DNA of 64,000 nt, taken from a bacterium (GTDB taxonomy: Bacteria; Actinomycetota; Acidimicrobiia; Acidimicrobiales; CATQHL01). Numbering within the stretch: position 1 is the stretch's first letter; every line of letters starts with the position of its first letter. Below are positions 53,909 to 62,564 of this stretch, one piece after another. The position numbers were made by a program, and so were the translations under genes. Under the pieces are notes generated by a model. It saw only the letters and a program-made list of their open reading frames with translations. It was not told the DNA's origin and ran no database searches. The DNA is taken from positions 64,532 through 128,531 of the forward strand of contig JAPOVS010000019.1 of the NCBI GenBank assembly GCA_026708055.1, written 5' to 3'.

Positions 53909-54011
53909 CGTTCCAACTGTAGTGACCGGCAGGGCGTCGAACCTCGGGGACGTGCTCGCGGCAGACGACGACGGCCGTTCCAACTGTAGTGACCGGCAGG
54001 GTGTCGAACCT
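53909..54011 (+). repeat. Duplicated 36-bp motif between P450 and ankyrin genes
   Basis: Copies at 53909-53944 and 53976-54011 start CGTTCCAACTGTAGTGACCG and differ at only one of 36 positions (period 67 bp). They fill the divergent promoter region. Each contains ACTGTA, which on the minus strand is TACAGT, a plausible -10 box for the P450 gene; the proximal one would start transcription about 33 nt before the ATG. It may be a duplicated promoter or an operator pair. Confidence 0.7.
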
Positions 54012-54039
54012 GCGAGGGCGACGAACCTACGATGGCGAG

Positions 54040-54885
54040 GTGCCCGTGGGTGCTGACGAGAGGATCCAGCCGGCCCTCCATGCGCTCCTGTCCGATGACG
54101 TCGACGGCTTGCGGGCGGCTCTGGAGGCCGACCCGGAGGTCGTGAACCTGAAGGTCGGGGACAACACGCTGCTGGAGCTGACCACTCAACCCGACGTCGG
54201 CCACTCGTCCGCGGAGATCATCGACGCGCTGATCGGTGCCGGCGCGGCGCTGGATCGGGCTCTGAACCTGGCCGGGTGCTGGAACCTCCCCGACCTGTGC
54301 GCGCAACTCCTGGCTGCCGGCGCCGATCCGGCGGCCCGCGCCGACGCCGGCCTCACGCCCCTGGAGTCGGCGGCCATGCACAGCTCCGCCGAGGCCGCCG
54401 ACGTGCTCGTGAGGCACGGGCTGCACCGGCAGACCCTGTGGCTCGCGGCGGCCAGCGGCCTGCTGCGGTGGGTGCAGGGCTGGGTCGCCGCCGACGGAAC
54501 ACTGCGGGCCGACCCGGGGCCGTACCGCCCGGACTGGGCCGCCGTCGGCCGTGCCGCCGGCGCCTCACCCCGGGACGACCCGGCCGAGATCGTCGGCGAG
54601 GCCTTCGTCTTCGCCGCCCTCAACAACCGGCACGCCGTCGTCGACTATTTCCTCCACACCGGCGTCCACGTCGACGTGTGCCCGTACCGGAACACCACCG
54701 CGCTGCACTTCGCCATCCAGTTCCGGCGCGTCGACATGGTCCGCCGGCTCCTCGACCGGGGAGCCTCGGTCACCGTCTCAGACGGCGTCTACAACTCCGA
54801 CGCCGCAGGATGGGCCAGGGCCTGCGACGACGGCAGCCAGGCGGCGACCACGATTCGCTGGCTCGTCCGCGCCGCTCATCGGTGA
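54040..54885 (+). CDS. Ankyrin-repeat protein
   Basis: 281 residues. GTG at 54040 is preferred because TACGAT (54028-54033), a TAnnnT -10 box, sits 6 nt upstream, implying a leaderless transcript; an earlier GTG at 53989 falls inside the 36-bp repeat. About five to six ankyrin-like units are visible, e.g. 'DLCAQLLAAGADPAARADAG' with 'LTPLESAAMHSSAEAADVL', and 'TTALHFAIQFRRVDMVRRLL' near the end. No signal peptide, so probably cytosolic and involved in protein binding. Partner unknown. Confidence 0.82.
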   Translation: MPVGADERIQPALHALLSDDVDGLRAALEADPEVVNLKVGDNTLLELTTQPDVGHSSAEIIDALIGAGAALDRALNLAGCWNLPDLCAQLLAAGADPAARADAGLTPLESAAMHSSAEAADVLVRHGLHRQTLWLAAASGLLRWVQGWVAADGTLRADPGPYRPDWAAVGRAAGASPRDDPAEIVGEAFVFAALNNRHAVVDYFLHTGVHVDVCPYRNTTALHFAIQFRRVDMVRRLLDRGASVTVSDGVYNSDAAGWARACDDGSQAATTIRWLVRAAHR

Positions 54886-54967
54886 GCTATCGCCGAATGC
54901 CCGGGGGGTTGCGGCACGCGGACTCATTCCCCGCCGTTCTCCCGGGCGCCGATATAGGGTCAGTGGC

Positions 54968-55897
54968 ATGGAGATGCGGAACATCGGGACCCTGCCGGTG
55001 TCTGTCGTGGGGCTGGGATGCAACAACTTCGGCATGACGATCGACGCCGAGGCCTCGCGGGCGGTGGTGGACGCGGCCCTCGAGGCCGGGATCAACTACT
55101 TCGACACCGCTGACATCTATGGAGGGGGCAAGTCGGAGGAGTTCCTGGGTGCGGCGCTGGCCGGGAACCGTGACCGTGCGGTGATCGCCAGCAAGTTCGG
55201 CCACGCCAAGTTCCTGCCGGAGGGTCAACGGGGCGGTGACCCCGCCTGGGTCCGCCGCTGCGTGGACCGCAGCCTGCGGCGGTTGGGCACCGACCGCATC
55301 GACCATTACCAGATCCACACGCCCGACCCCGAGACCCCGCAGGCCGAGACGCTTGGCGCCCTGGCGGAGTTGGTGGAGGAGGGCAAGGTCTTGGAGATCG
55401 GCTGCTCCAACTTCACCGCTGACCTCGTCGACGCCAGCGTCGATGCCGCGGCCGAGATGGGTGTGGGCAACTACGCCAGCGTCCAGAACCACTACTCGGT
55501 GCTGACTCGCGATGTCGAGGACGCCGGAGTGCTCGCCGCCTGCGGCCGCGCCGGCATGGCCGTGGTGCCCTTCTTCCCGCTGGAGTCCGGGCTGCTGACC
55601 GGCAAGTACTCCGGGGCGGCTCGACCCGACGGCGCCCGCTTGACCACGATGAAGGGCCGCACCTGGGAGCGCTTCCTGCGCGAGGAGAACCTGGCCGCGG
55701 TGGACCGGCTCATCGCTTACGCCACCGAGCGGGGCCGCAGCATCCTGGAGTTGGCTATGGGGTGGCTGGTGTCCAACCCGACGGTTGCCTCGGTCATCTG
55801 CGGCGCCACGAAGCCTTCGCAGGTGGCGGCCAACGTGGCCGCAGCCGGCTGGACGATGACCTCCGAACAGCGAGCCGAGATCGCCGCACTGGCCTAG
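54968..55897 (+). CDS. Aldo/keto reductase
   Basis: 309 residues from the ATG at 54968. 'NYFDTADIYGGGKSEEF' contains the catalytic Asp and Tyr, 'VIASKFGH' the Lys and 'DHYQIHTPD' the His of the AKR tetrad. 'EIGCSNF' and 'VASVICGATKPSQVAAN' at the C-terminus bind NADPH phosphate and are typical of the AKR11/12-like bacterial group. Reduces aldehydes or ketones; substrate unknown. TATAGG about 10 nt upstream may be a -10 box. Confidence 0.92.
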   Translation: MEMRNIGTLPVSVVGLGCNNFGMTIDAEASRAVVDAALEAGINYFDTADIYGGGKSEEFLGAALAGNRDRAVIASKFGHAKFLPEGQRGGDPAWVRRCVDRSLRRLGTDRIDHYQIHTPDPETPQAETLGALAELVEEGKVLEIGCSNFTADLVDASVDAAAEMGVGNYASVQNHYSVLTRDVEDAGVLAACGRAGMAVVPFFPLESGLLTGKYSGAARPDGARLTTMKGRTWERFLREENLAAVDRLIAYATERGRSILELAMGWLVSNPTVASVICGATKPSQVAANVAAAGWTMTSEQRAEIAALA

Positions 55898-56048
55898 CCG
55901 GAACCGCCCCCGCCGGCGGGCAACTCGAGCTCGTTTGGGATCCACCACCGGGGCGTGCGCGCGGGGGAAGCTACGGCGGTGGCCGGAGCTGCCGTCGAAA
56001 TCGGGTTGGCGGAGCAGTCTCGGCGCAGCACCGACGGGGGATGGCCGG

Positions 56049-59027
56049 GTGAGTCATGACGTGAGAGCCGTCGCAGTCGGGGGCGGGCGCCGGTCGGAGC
56101 GGCTGGTGCCTGACGGCAGGGACGCGGCGACTCTCACCACGCGGATCCAGGTGCGTAGCGCCGGCGACCCCGAGGAGCGCCGCATCCTGGACGCGGCGGC
56201 CCAGTTGGGGGTGACGGGTCTCACCGGCTGCCGGCGTTGGACGGTGTACCACCTCGAGGGACAACTCGGCTCTGCCGACGTGGCTCGGCTCTGCGCGGAC
56301 GTTCTGGTGGATCCCGTCACCGACCAGGTCGCGGTCGGCGAGCCGGCCGCGGCGGAGCGGGTGGTGGAGGTGGCGCCCATCGCGGGAGTGACCGACGGTG
56401 CCGCGCGGGAGTTGGAGCGGGCGGCCGCGGTGCTGGGACTCCCGTCGCTGCGAGCAGCCACCGCGCGCCGTTATGAACTGAGCGGCGATCTCGACGATGA
56501 CGACCTGGCTGTGCTGACGCAGCGGCTGCTGGCCAACCCGACGATCGAGCGCAGCGGCAGCGGCGAGTTGGCCCCGTCGTTCTCACCCACCTGGGAGGTC
56601 GCACCGGCGGCGCCGCCGGTGCGGGTGATCGGTTTGGATGACGGGCAACTGGCTGCCTTGAGCCGGCAGCGGATGCTGTCGCTGGACGTGACGGAGATGC
56701 GAGCCGTCCGAGACCACTTCGCGTCGTGCGGCCGCGACCCCAGCGACGCCGAGCTCGAGACCCTGGCGCAGGCCTGGTCGGAGCACTGCGTCCACAAGAC
56801 CTTCAAGGCGGAGATCCACCTCACCCGTACCCGCGCCGACGGCCACCTCGAGGTGTCGCGCCATGACGGCCTGCTCAACGCCCTGCGGCGGGCGACCGCC
56901 GAGCTCGAGGCCGGCTGGCTGCGGTCGATCTTCGTCGACAATGCCGGCATCGTCGCCTTCGACGACGAACTGGACCTCGCTGTCAAGGTCGAGACTCACA
57001 ACCACCCGTCGGCTCTGGAGCCCTTCGGCGGGGCCAATACCGGTGTCGGCGGTGTGGTGCGCGACGTCATGGGGGTCTCCGCCCGGCCCATTGCCTGTAC
57101 CGACGTGCTGTGCTTCGGCCCCGAAGATCTTGCCGAGGCCGACCTCCCCGCCGGCGTGCTGCATCCCCGCCGCATCCGCGACGGGGTCGTGGCCGGCATC
57201 GGCGACTACGGCAACAAGCTGGGCCTGCCCACGGTCAACGGTGCCGTGCTGTACGACGCCGGCTACGTGGGGAACCCGCTGGTGTTCTGCGGGGCGCTGG
57301 GACTGCTTCCCAGGGATTCGCATCCCACCACCCCCATGACCGGCGATCGGATCGTCGTCATCGGCGGCCGGACCGGCCGCGACGGCATCGGCGGTGCCAC
57401 GTTCTCCTCGGCCGGGCTGGACGCCTCTGTTGTGGACCGGGCCGGCTCGGCGGTGCAGATCGGCGATCCGATCGTCCAGAAGGGCTGCATCGAGGTGATC
57501 GAGCGGGCCCGGGATCGCGGTCTGTACAACGCCATCACCGACTGCGGCGCCGGCGGGCTGTCCTCGGCGGTGGGGGAGATGGGCGCCGAACTGGGAGCGG
57601 AGGTTGATCTGGCGACGGTTCCGCTCAAGTATCCGGGCCTGCTGCCCTGGGAGATCTGGCTGTCCGAGGCCCAGGAGCGCATGGTGCTGGCCGTGCCCGC
57701 CGAGAAGGTTGCGCCGCTGCGGGATCTCTGCACGGGCTGGGAGGTGGACTTGAGCGACATCGGCTCGTTCACCTCGTCCGGGCGGCTGGTGGTGCGCCAT
57801 GGCGCCTGCGACGTGATCGACCTGCCCATGGAGTTCCTGCACCACGGCCTGCCGCGGCGGACTCTTGTGGCGGAGCACCGCGATCCGGCCATCGGGGCGG
57901 TCACCCCCGGCTCGCCTCCCGCGATCGACAACGAGAAGCTGCTCCTGGACCTGCTGGCGCATCCCAATGTCGCCTCCCGCGAGTCGATCGTCCGCAGCTT
58001 CGACCACGAGGTCAGGGGCGGGACCGTGGTGCGCCCGTTCGCGGGCCCCGGCGCCGACGGTCCGACCGACGCGGCTGTGCTCAAGCCGCTGGGCACCTGG
58101 CACCACGACAGGGCGGTTGCTCTGGCCGTGGGCCTCACGCCCCGCATCGGGGCCCTGGATCCGTGGGCGATGGCGCTGCATGCCATCGACGAGGCGTTCC
58201 GCAACCTCGTGGCTGTCGGGGCGGACCCCGCGCAGATCGCCCTGCTGGACAACTTCAGCTGGGGTGACCCGACGAAACCCGACCGGCTCGGATCGCTGGT
58301 GCGGGCCGTGGAAGGCTGCGTCGAAGGGGTTCGCCGGTACCGCGCCCCGTTCGTCTCGGGCAAGGACAGCCTCTACAACGAGTTCGACGGCCGGGCCGTC
58401 CTCGGCACGCTGCTGATCTCCGCCGTCGGGATCGTGCCGGATCTGCACCGGGCGGCGACGAGCGCCCTGACCACCTGCGGCAGCGACCTGTGGCTGGTCG
58501 GGCGAGGTTCGGGTCACCTGGGCGGATCCCTGGCGGCTGACGTGCTGAGCCTCGGCGACGCTCGGGTCCCGCCGCCGTTGGGGGATCCGCTGCCCCGCTA
58601 CCGGGCCGTGCACGACTTGATAGCGGCCGGGCACGTGAGCGCGGCCCACGACGTGAGCGACGGCGGGATCGCGGTTGCGTTGGCGGAGATGGCCATCGGT
58701 GGTCGGCTCGGCCTTCGGGCGACCATCCCCGGTGACGCCGCCGACCCCGACGCTCGCAGCCCACTCGGGATGATCGCGGCCCTGGCCAACGAGGCGCCGG
58801 GGCAACTCGTGCTGGAAACCCCCGCCACGGCGCGGGACGCGGTGGCGGCGAGGCTGGGTGCAGTGGGGCGGCGCATCGGAACCGTGACCGGCACCGGCGA
58901 GATCGAGCTCCGCGTCGCTGCCGGCGCAGGAGGAAGATCTGCCACGCCGATCGGCACCTCGGGTCACGTGACGTTGACGGTCGAGGATGCAAGGCGCGCC
59001 TTCGGGTGCCGCTCACCGTCACCATGA
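56049..59027 (+). CDS. purL: FGAM synthase PurL with two PurS-like domains fused at the N-terminus
   Basis: 992 residues from the GTG at 56049; a TTG at 55935 is less likely. Residues ~25-95 ('TTRIQVRSAGDPEERRILDA') and ~105-175 ('GLPSLRAATARRYELSGDLD') look like two PurS-type modules. Then PurL proper: 'LAQAWSEHCVHKTFKAEI', ATP/Mg loop 'VETHNHPSALEPFGGANTGV', 'GRTGRDGIGGATFSS' and 'DCGAGGLSSAVGEMG'. Converts FGAR to FGAM using ammonia from PurQ, encoded next with a 4-nt ATGA overlap. The fusion replaces the separate purS gene. Confidence 0.9.
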   Translation: MSHDVRAVAVGGGRRSERLVPDGRDAATLTTRIQVRSAGDPEERRILDAAAQLGVTGLTGCRRWTVYHLEGQLGSADVARLCADVLVDPVTDQVAVGEPAAAERVVEVAPIAGVTDGAARELERAAAVLGLPSLRAATARRYELSGDLDDDDLAVLTQRLLANPTIERSGSGELAPSFSPTWEVAPAAPPVRVIGLDDGQLAALSRQRMLSLDVTEMRAVRDHFASCGRDPSDAELETLAQAWSEHCVHKTFKAEIHLTRTRADGHLEVSRHDGLLNALRRATAELEAGWLRSIFVDNAGIVAFDDELDLAVKVETHNHPSALEPFGGANTGVGGVVRDVMGVSARPIACTDVLCFGPEDLAEADLPAGVLHPRRIRDGVVAGIGDYGNKLGLPTVNGAVLYDAGYVGNPLVFCGALGLLPRDSHPTTPMTGDRIVVIGGRTGRDGIGGATFSSAGLDASVVDRAGSAVQIGDPIVQKGCIEVIERARDRGLYNAITDCGAGGLSSAVGEMGAELGAEVDLATVPLKYPGLLPWEIWLSEAQERMVLAVPAEKVAPLRDLCTGWEVDLSDIGSFTSSGRLVVRHGACDVIDLPMEFLHHGLPRRTLVAEHRDPAIGAVTPGSPPAIDNEKLLLDLLAHPNVASRESIVRSFDHEVRGGTVVRPFAGPGADGPTDAAVLKPLGTWHHDRAVALAVGLTPRIGALDPWAMALHAIDEAFRNLVAVGADPAQIALLDNFSWGDPTKPDRLGSLVRAVEGCVEGVRRYRAPFVSGKDSLYNEFDGRAVLGTLLISAVGIVPDLHRAATSALTTCGSDLWLVGRGSGHLGGSLAADVLSLGDARVPPPLGDPLPRYRAVHDLIAAGHVSAAHDVSDGGIAVALAEMAIGGRLGLRATIPGDAADPDARSPLGMIAALANEAPGQLVLETPATARDAVAARLGAVGRRIGTVTGTGEIELRVAAGAGGRSATPIGTSGHVTLTVEDARRAFGCRSPSP

Positions 59028-59794
59028 ACCGTCCCCCGGTCCTGATCCCCCACGCTCCGGGTACCAACCGCGACGCGGAGGCGGCCTTGGCGGTGGCGGC
59101 CGCCGGCGGTGACCCCCGGATCGTCGCCGTGAACGAGCTGAGGAAGCGGCCGGCGGCATTGTCCGACTACGGCGCCGTACTGCTGCCGGGCGGTTTCTCC
59201 TACGGCGACGCGTTGGGGGCCGGTGGGCGCCTGGCCTTGGAGCTGCGGGCCTGGTTCGGCGCCGAATTGCGCCAGGCGGCACGATCGGGAAAGCCGATCC
59301 TCGGCATCTGCAACGGCTTCCAGACCCTGGTGAAGTCGGGACTGCTCGGATCCCGCACCTTCACGCTGGCCGTCAACGCCGGTGGCCGCTTCGAATGCCG
59401 CTGGGTGACCGTCCGGATCGAACCGGGCTGCAGCTCGAGTTGGCTGGCGCCCCTGGGGGGTTCGCGCATCCGTTGCCCGGTGGCTCACGGCGAGGGGAGA
59501 CTCGCCGTGGCCGGCGCCCGGGCCGTGACCGAACTGATCGAGGCGGGGTGCGTGGCCTTCCGCTACCTGGCTTCGGGGACCGAAGGCGGTGCGGCAGCCA
59601 ACGCGGCGGGGGCCTATCCCGCCAATCCCAACGGATCGGTCGACGACATCGCCGGGATGTGCGACCCGACCGGCGCCATCGTCGGTCTGATGCCCCACCC
59701 CGAGGATCACATCGCGGACTGGCAGAGGCCCTCGGGCCCGCCGGGAGAGCGAGGCTCGGCCCTCTTCGAGGCCTTCGTGGACGCCGCTCGATGA
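59024..59794 (+). CDS. purQ: FGAM synthase glutaminase subunit PurQ
   Basis: 256 residues; the ATG at 59024 overlaps the purL stop. Class I glutamine amidotransferase: 'LLPGGFSYGDALGAG' and the nucleophile Cys96 in 'ILGICNGFQTL', with the His/Glu pair near 'GLMPHPEDHI'. Releases ammonia for PurL. Overlapping starts imply stoichiometric translation of the two. Length is normal. Confidence 0.95.
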   Translation: MNRPPVLIPHAPGTNRDAEAALAVAAAGGDPRIVAVNELRKRPAALSDYGAVLLPGGFSYGDALGAGGRLALELRAWFGAELRQAARSGKPILGICNGFQTLVKSGLLGSRTFTLAVNAGGRFECRWVTVRIEPGCSSSWLAPLGGSRIRCPVAHGEGRLAVAGARAVTELIEAGCVAFRYLASGTEGGAAANAAGAYPANPNGSVDDIAGMCDPTGAIVGLMPHPEDHIADWQRPSGPPGERGSALFEAFVDAAR

Positions 59795-60780
59795 CCGTCG
59801 CCGCCCCGAACACGCACGCCTTCGGGGGCCTTCCCGACGAGATGGCCGCCGGGTTGGGGCCGATGCGGCGGGGCAAGGTGCGCGATGTGATCGACCTGGG
59901 CGACCACCTGGCACTCGTGGCAACCGACCGGCTGTCGGCCTTCGACCAGGTGCTGGGGCTGGTGCCACAGCGCGGCCAGATCCTCAACCAACTCTCCGCG
60001 TGGTGGTTCGAGCGGCTCGCCGACATCGTTCCGCCGCACATCGTGGCCACCGTCGACCCCAACGTCTCGATCGTGGAGAAGTGCGCGCCCCTGCCCGTTG
60101 AAGTGGTGGTGCGGAGCCGGCTCACCGGCACGACCTCCACGTCGCTCTGGACCCGGTACGAGTCCGGCCGAAGGCGCATCGACGGGATCGACTTCGTCGA
60201 CGGGATGGTCAAGAACGATCCGCTGCCGTGCCCGGTCATCACCCCGACCACCAAGGCCCACAGCGGCCATGACCAGCCGCTGAGCGAGGCCGAGGTCATC
60301 TCGGGTGGCTGGGTCGGCGCCGAGCGCTGGGACCAGGTTCGCACCGTCGCGCTGGAGTTGTTCGAGAGGGGTCAGCACACGGCGGAGGCTGCCGGCCTGG
60401 TCCTCGTCGACACGAAGTACGAGTTCGGGATCGGTCCCGGCGATCGGCTGACGCTGATCGACGAGGTGCACACGCCGGACTCGTCGCGCTTCTGGCGGTT
60501 CGCCACCGTCGAGGCGCGCCGGCAGGCCGGGCTCGAACCGGAGAACCTGGACAAGGAGATCGTGCGCCGCGCCTACGCCGCCGCGGGGTATCGCGGTGAG
60601 GGTCGGCCCGAGCCACTCGGCGACACGCTGGCAGCCGAGACGGCGGCCGCCTACCGGCAGGTGTTCGAGGCGCTGACCGGGGCACCGCTCCAACCGGCCC
60701 CCTACCCGGCCGAGTCCCGAATCGCGGCCGCCGTGGCGACGTCTCCCCATGCGCGCCGGGCCGGCAACGGTGCGCGATGA
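59791..60780 (+). CDS. purC: SAICAR synthetase
   Basis: 329 residues; the ATG overlaps the purQ stop (ATGA). '[20 protein letters not shown]' carries the glycine-rich ATP loop, followed by '[11 protein letters not shown]', '[10 protein letters not shown]' and '[10 protein letters not shown]', then '[13 protein letters not shown]'. Ligates CAIR with aspartate. The longer form (about 300 or more residues) with the C-terminal extension is usual in actinobacteria and eukaryote-like PurC. Confidence 0.95.
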   Translation: MTVAAPNTHAFGGLPDEMAAGLGPMRRGKVRDVIDLGDHLALVATDRLSAFDQVLGLVPQRGQILNQLSAWWFERLADIVPPHIVATVDPNVSIVEKCAPLPVEVVVRSRLTGTTSTSLWTRYESGRRRIDGIDFVDGMVKNDPLPCPVITPTTKAHSGHDQPLSEAEVISGGWVGAERWDQVRTVALELFERGQHTAEAAGLVLVDTKYEFGIGPGDRLTLIDEVHTPDSSRFWRFATVEARRQAGLEPENLDKEIVRRAYAAAGYRGEGRPEPLGDTLAAETAAAYRQVFEALTGAPLQPAPYPAESRIAAAVATSPHARRAGNGAR

Positions 60781-61376
60781 TGCCCGCGTCCATGGCTGCA
60801 GGCAGCGATCCGGGCTCAGAGCCTGACCCGCCGAGGGGCGTCCGATCGAGCGCGCGACGCGGCGCGCTGCCCGGCGCCGGGCGGGAGTCCGGCTCGGCGC
60901 TGGTGGGGGTGGTCATGGGCAGCGACTCGGACTGGGCCACGATGCGCCGCTGCGCGGAGGTGCTCGGAGACTTCGGCGTCGCCCACGAGTGCCGCGTCGT
61001 GTCCGCTCATCGCACTCCTGACCTGCTTGTGGAATATGCCGGGGGAGCCGAGGGCCGGGGGTTGCAGGTGATCGTCGCCGGTGCCGGAGGCGCCGCCCAC
61101 CTGCCGGGGATGCTGGCGGCGCAGACGATCGTGCCCGTCATCGGCGTGCCGGTTGCCGGCCGGGCGCTCAACGGCATGGACTCGCTGCTCTCGATCGTGC
61201 AGATGCCCGCCGGCGTGCCGGTGGCCACCATGGCCATCGGCGAAGCCGGCGCGGCCAACGCCGGACTCCTGGCGGTGGCCATGCTGGCCCGCCAGGATCA
61301 GGATCTGGCCGATCGGCTGACCGCCTACCGGGCCACCCGGGCCGCCCAGGTCCGCGCCGCCCAACTCGAACGGTAG
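60777..61376 (+). CDS. purE: N5-CAIR mutase
   Basis: 199 residues from the ATG overlapping the purC stop; the functional protein begins at about residue 40. '[20 protein letters not shown]', then '[13 protein letters not shown]' and '[14 protein letters not shown]' are the class I PurE hallmarks with the catalytic His. The first 40 residues (Pro/Arg/Ser-rich, Arg-heavy) are not part of the family and could be a non-conserved extension; AGCGCGC and GCGCGCT nearby form an inverted repeat. Works with PurK in bacterial AIR carboxylation. Confidence 0.93.
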   Translation: MMPASMAAGSDPGSEPDPPRGVRSSARRGALPGAGRESGSALVGVVMGSDSDWATMRRCAEVLGDFGVAHECRVVSAHRTPDLLVEYAGGAEGRGLQVIVAGAGGAAHLPGMLAAQTIVPVIGVPVAGRALNGMDSLLSIVQMPAGVPVATMAIGEAGAANAGLLAVAMLARQDQDLADRLTAYRATRAAQVRAAQLER

Positions 61377-61409
61377 AGGGGCGCCGGAGATGGCGGGCGG
61401 GGAGATCTC

Positions 61410-62564
61410 GTGAACGTGCTGGTGCCGCCGGCGGTGATCGGCATCGTGGGCGGCGGGCAACTGGGCCGCATGCTGGCGCAGGTGGCACAGCGCCACGGAT
61501 ACCGGGTCGCCGTGCTCACCGGCGGGGACGAGCGGACCCCCGCCGGTGCGGTCGCCGACATCGAGATCGCCGCCTCCTTCGACGACACCGCAGCCGCGCA
61601 CCGTCTCGTGGACTGCGCCGACGTCATCACCTGGGAGCTGGAGGACGTGGACCTCGGCCTGGCCGGTGTCGCAGCCGAGGCCGGGGTGCCGGTCCGGCCC
61701 CGGCACCAGGTGCTGGCCGCCGCGGCCGACCGCGCTGCTGAGAAGAGAGCCCTGCAGGCCGCCGGCGTCGCGGTGGCGCCGTACCGGGAAGCGGCCGGGC
61801 CGGCGGAATTGGTCACCGCAATCACCCACCTCGACGGGCCGCTGATCGTCAAGACCGCCCGCAGCGGCTACGACGGCAAGGGCCAGGCCCGCCTGGCCGC
61901 CGACCGGTCGGAGGTGGAGCGGACCGCGGTCGCCGCCGAGGTGTTCCGGCGCCTCGGTTCGGTCCGGCTGATCGTTGAGCAGGAGGTGCCGTTCGATCGC
62001 GAGGTGTCGGTCGTGGTGGCCCGGTCCGCGAGCGGCGCGGTCGCCGATCACGGGGTGATGGAGAACGTGCACGTCGGCGGGATCCTGGACACCACCACGG
62101 TGCCGGCGCGGCTGCCCGAGGAGGTGACCGCCGCGGCGCGTCGCATCGCCGCCCGGCTGGCACGCCACCTCGACGTGGTCGGCGTGCTGTGCGTGGAGAT
62201 GTTCGTGGTCGGCTCCGATCTCCTCGTCAACGAGGTGGCGCCGCGCCCGCACAACAGCGGCCACTGCACGATCGAGGCGGCAGCCGTCAGCCAGTTCGAG
62301 CAGCAACTCCGGGCCGTCTGCGGATTGCCGCTGGGGGACGGCGGCTGCCGGCCGGCGGCCATGGCGCAGTTGCTGGGCGACCTCTGGGCCGGCGGCGAAC
62401 CGGCGTGGTGCGAGGCCCTGTCGGACCCCGGGATCCGGCTGCATCTCTACGGCAAGCGGGACCCCCGGCCGGGCCGCAAGATGGGGCACTTCACGTGCGT
62501 CGACGCCACACCGGAACTGGCCCTGAAGCGGGTTCTGGCAGCCCGGGAACGGCTGGCCTCGTGA
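61410..62564 (+). CDS. purK: N5-carboxyaminoimidazole ribonucleotide synthase
   Basis: 384 residues from a GTG 33 nt after purE. ATP-grasp enzyme: N-terminal 'IGIVGGGQLGRMLAQVAQRH', 'LIVKTARSGYDGKGQARLA' as the ATP lid, 'VNEVAPRPHNSGHCTIEA' for Mg and substrate. It makes N5-CAIR from AIR, ATP and bicarbonate, feeding PurE. The purF start overlaps its stop by 4 nt. Confidence 0.95.
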   Translation: MNVLVPPAVIGIVGGGQLGRMLAQVAQRHGYRVAVLTGGDERTPAGAVADIEIAASFDDTAAAHRLVDCADVITWELEDVDLGLAGVAAEAGVPVRPRHQVLAAAADRAAEKRALQAAGVAVAPYREAAGPAELVTAITHLDGPLIVKTARSGYDGKGQARLAADRSEVERTAVAAEVFRRLGSVRLIVEQEVPFDREVSVVVARSASGAVADHGVMENVHVGGILDTTTVPARLPEEVTAAARRIAARLARHLDVVGVLCVEMFVVGSDLLVNEVAPRPHNSGHCTIEAAAVSQFEQQLRAVCGLPLGDGGCRPAAMAQLLGDLWAGGEPAWCEALSDPGIRLHLYGKRDPRPGRKMGHFTCVDATPELALKRVLAARERLAS

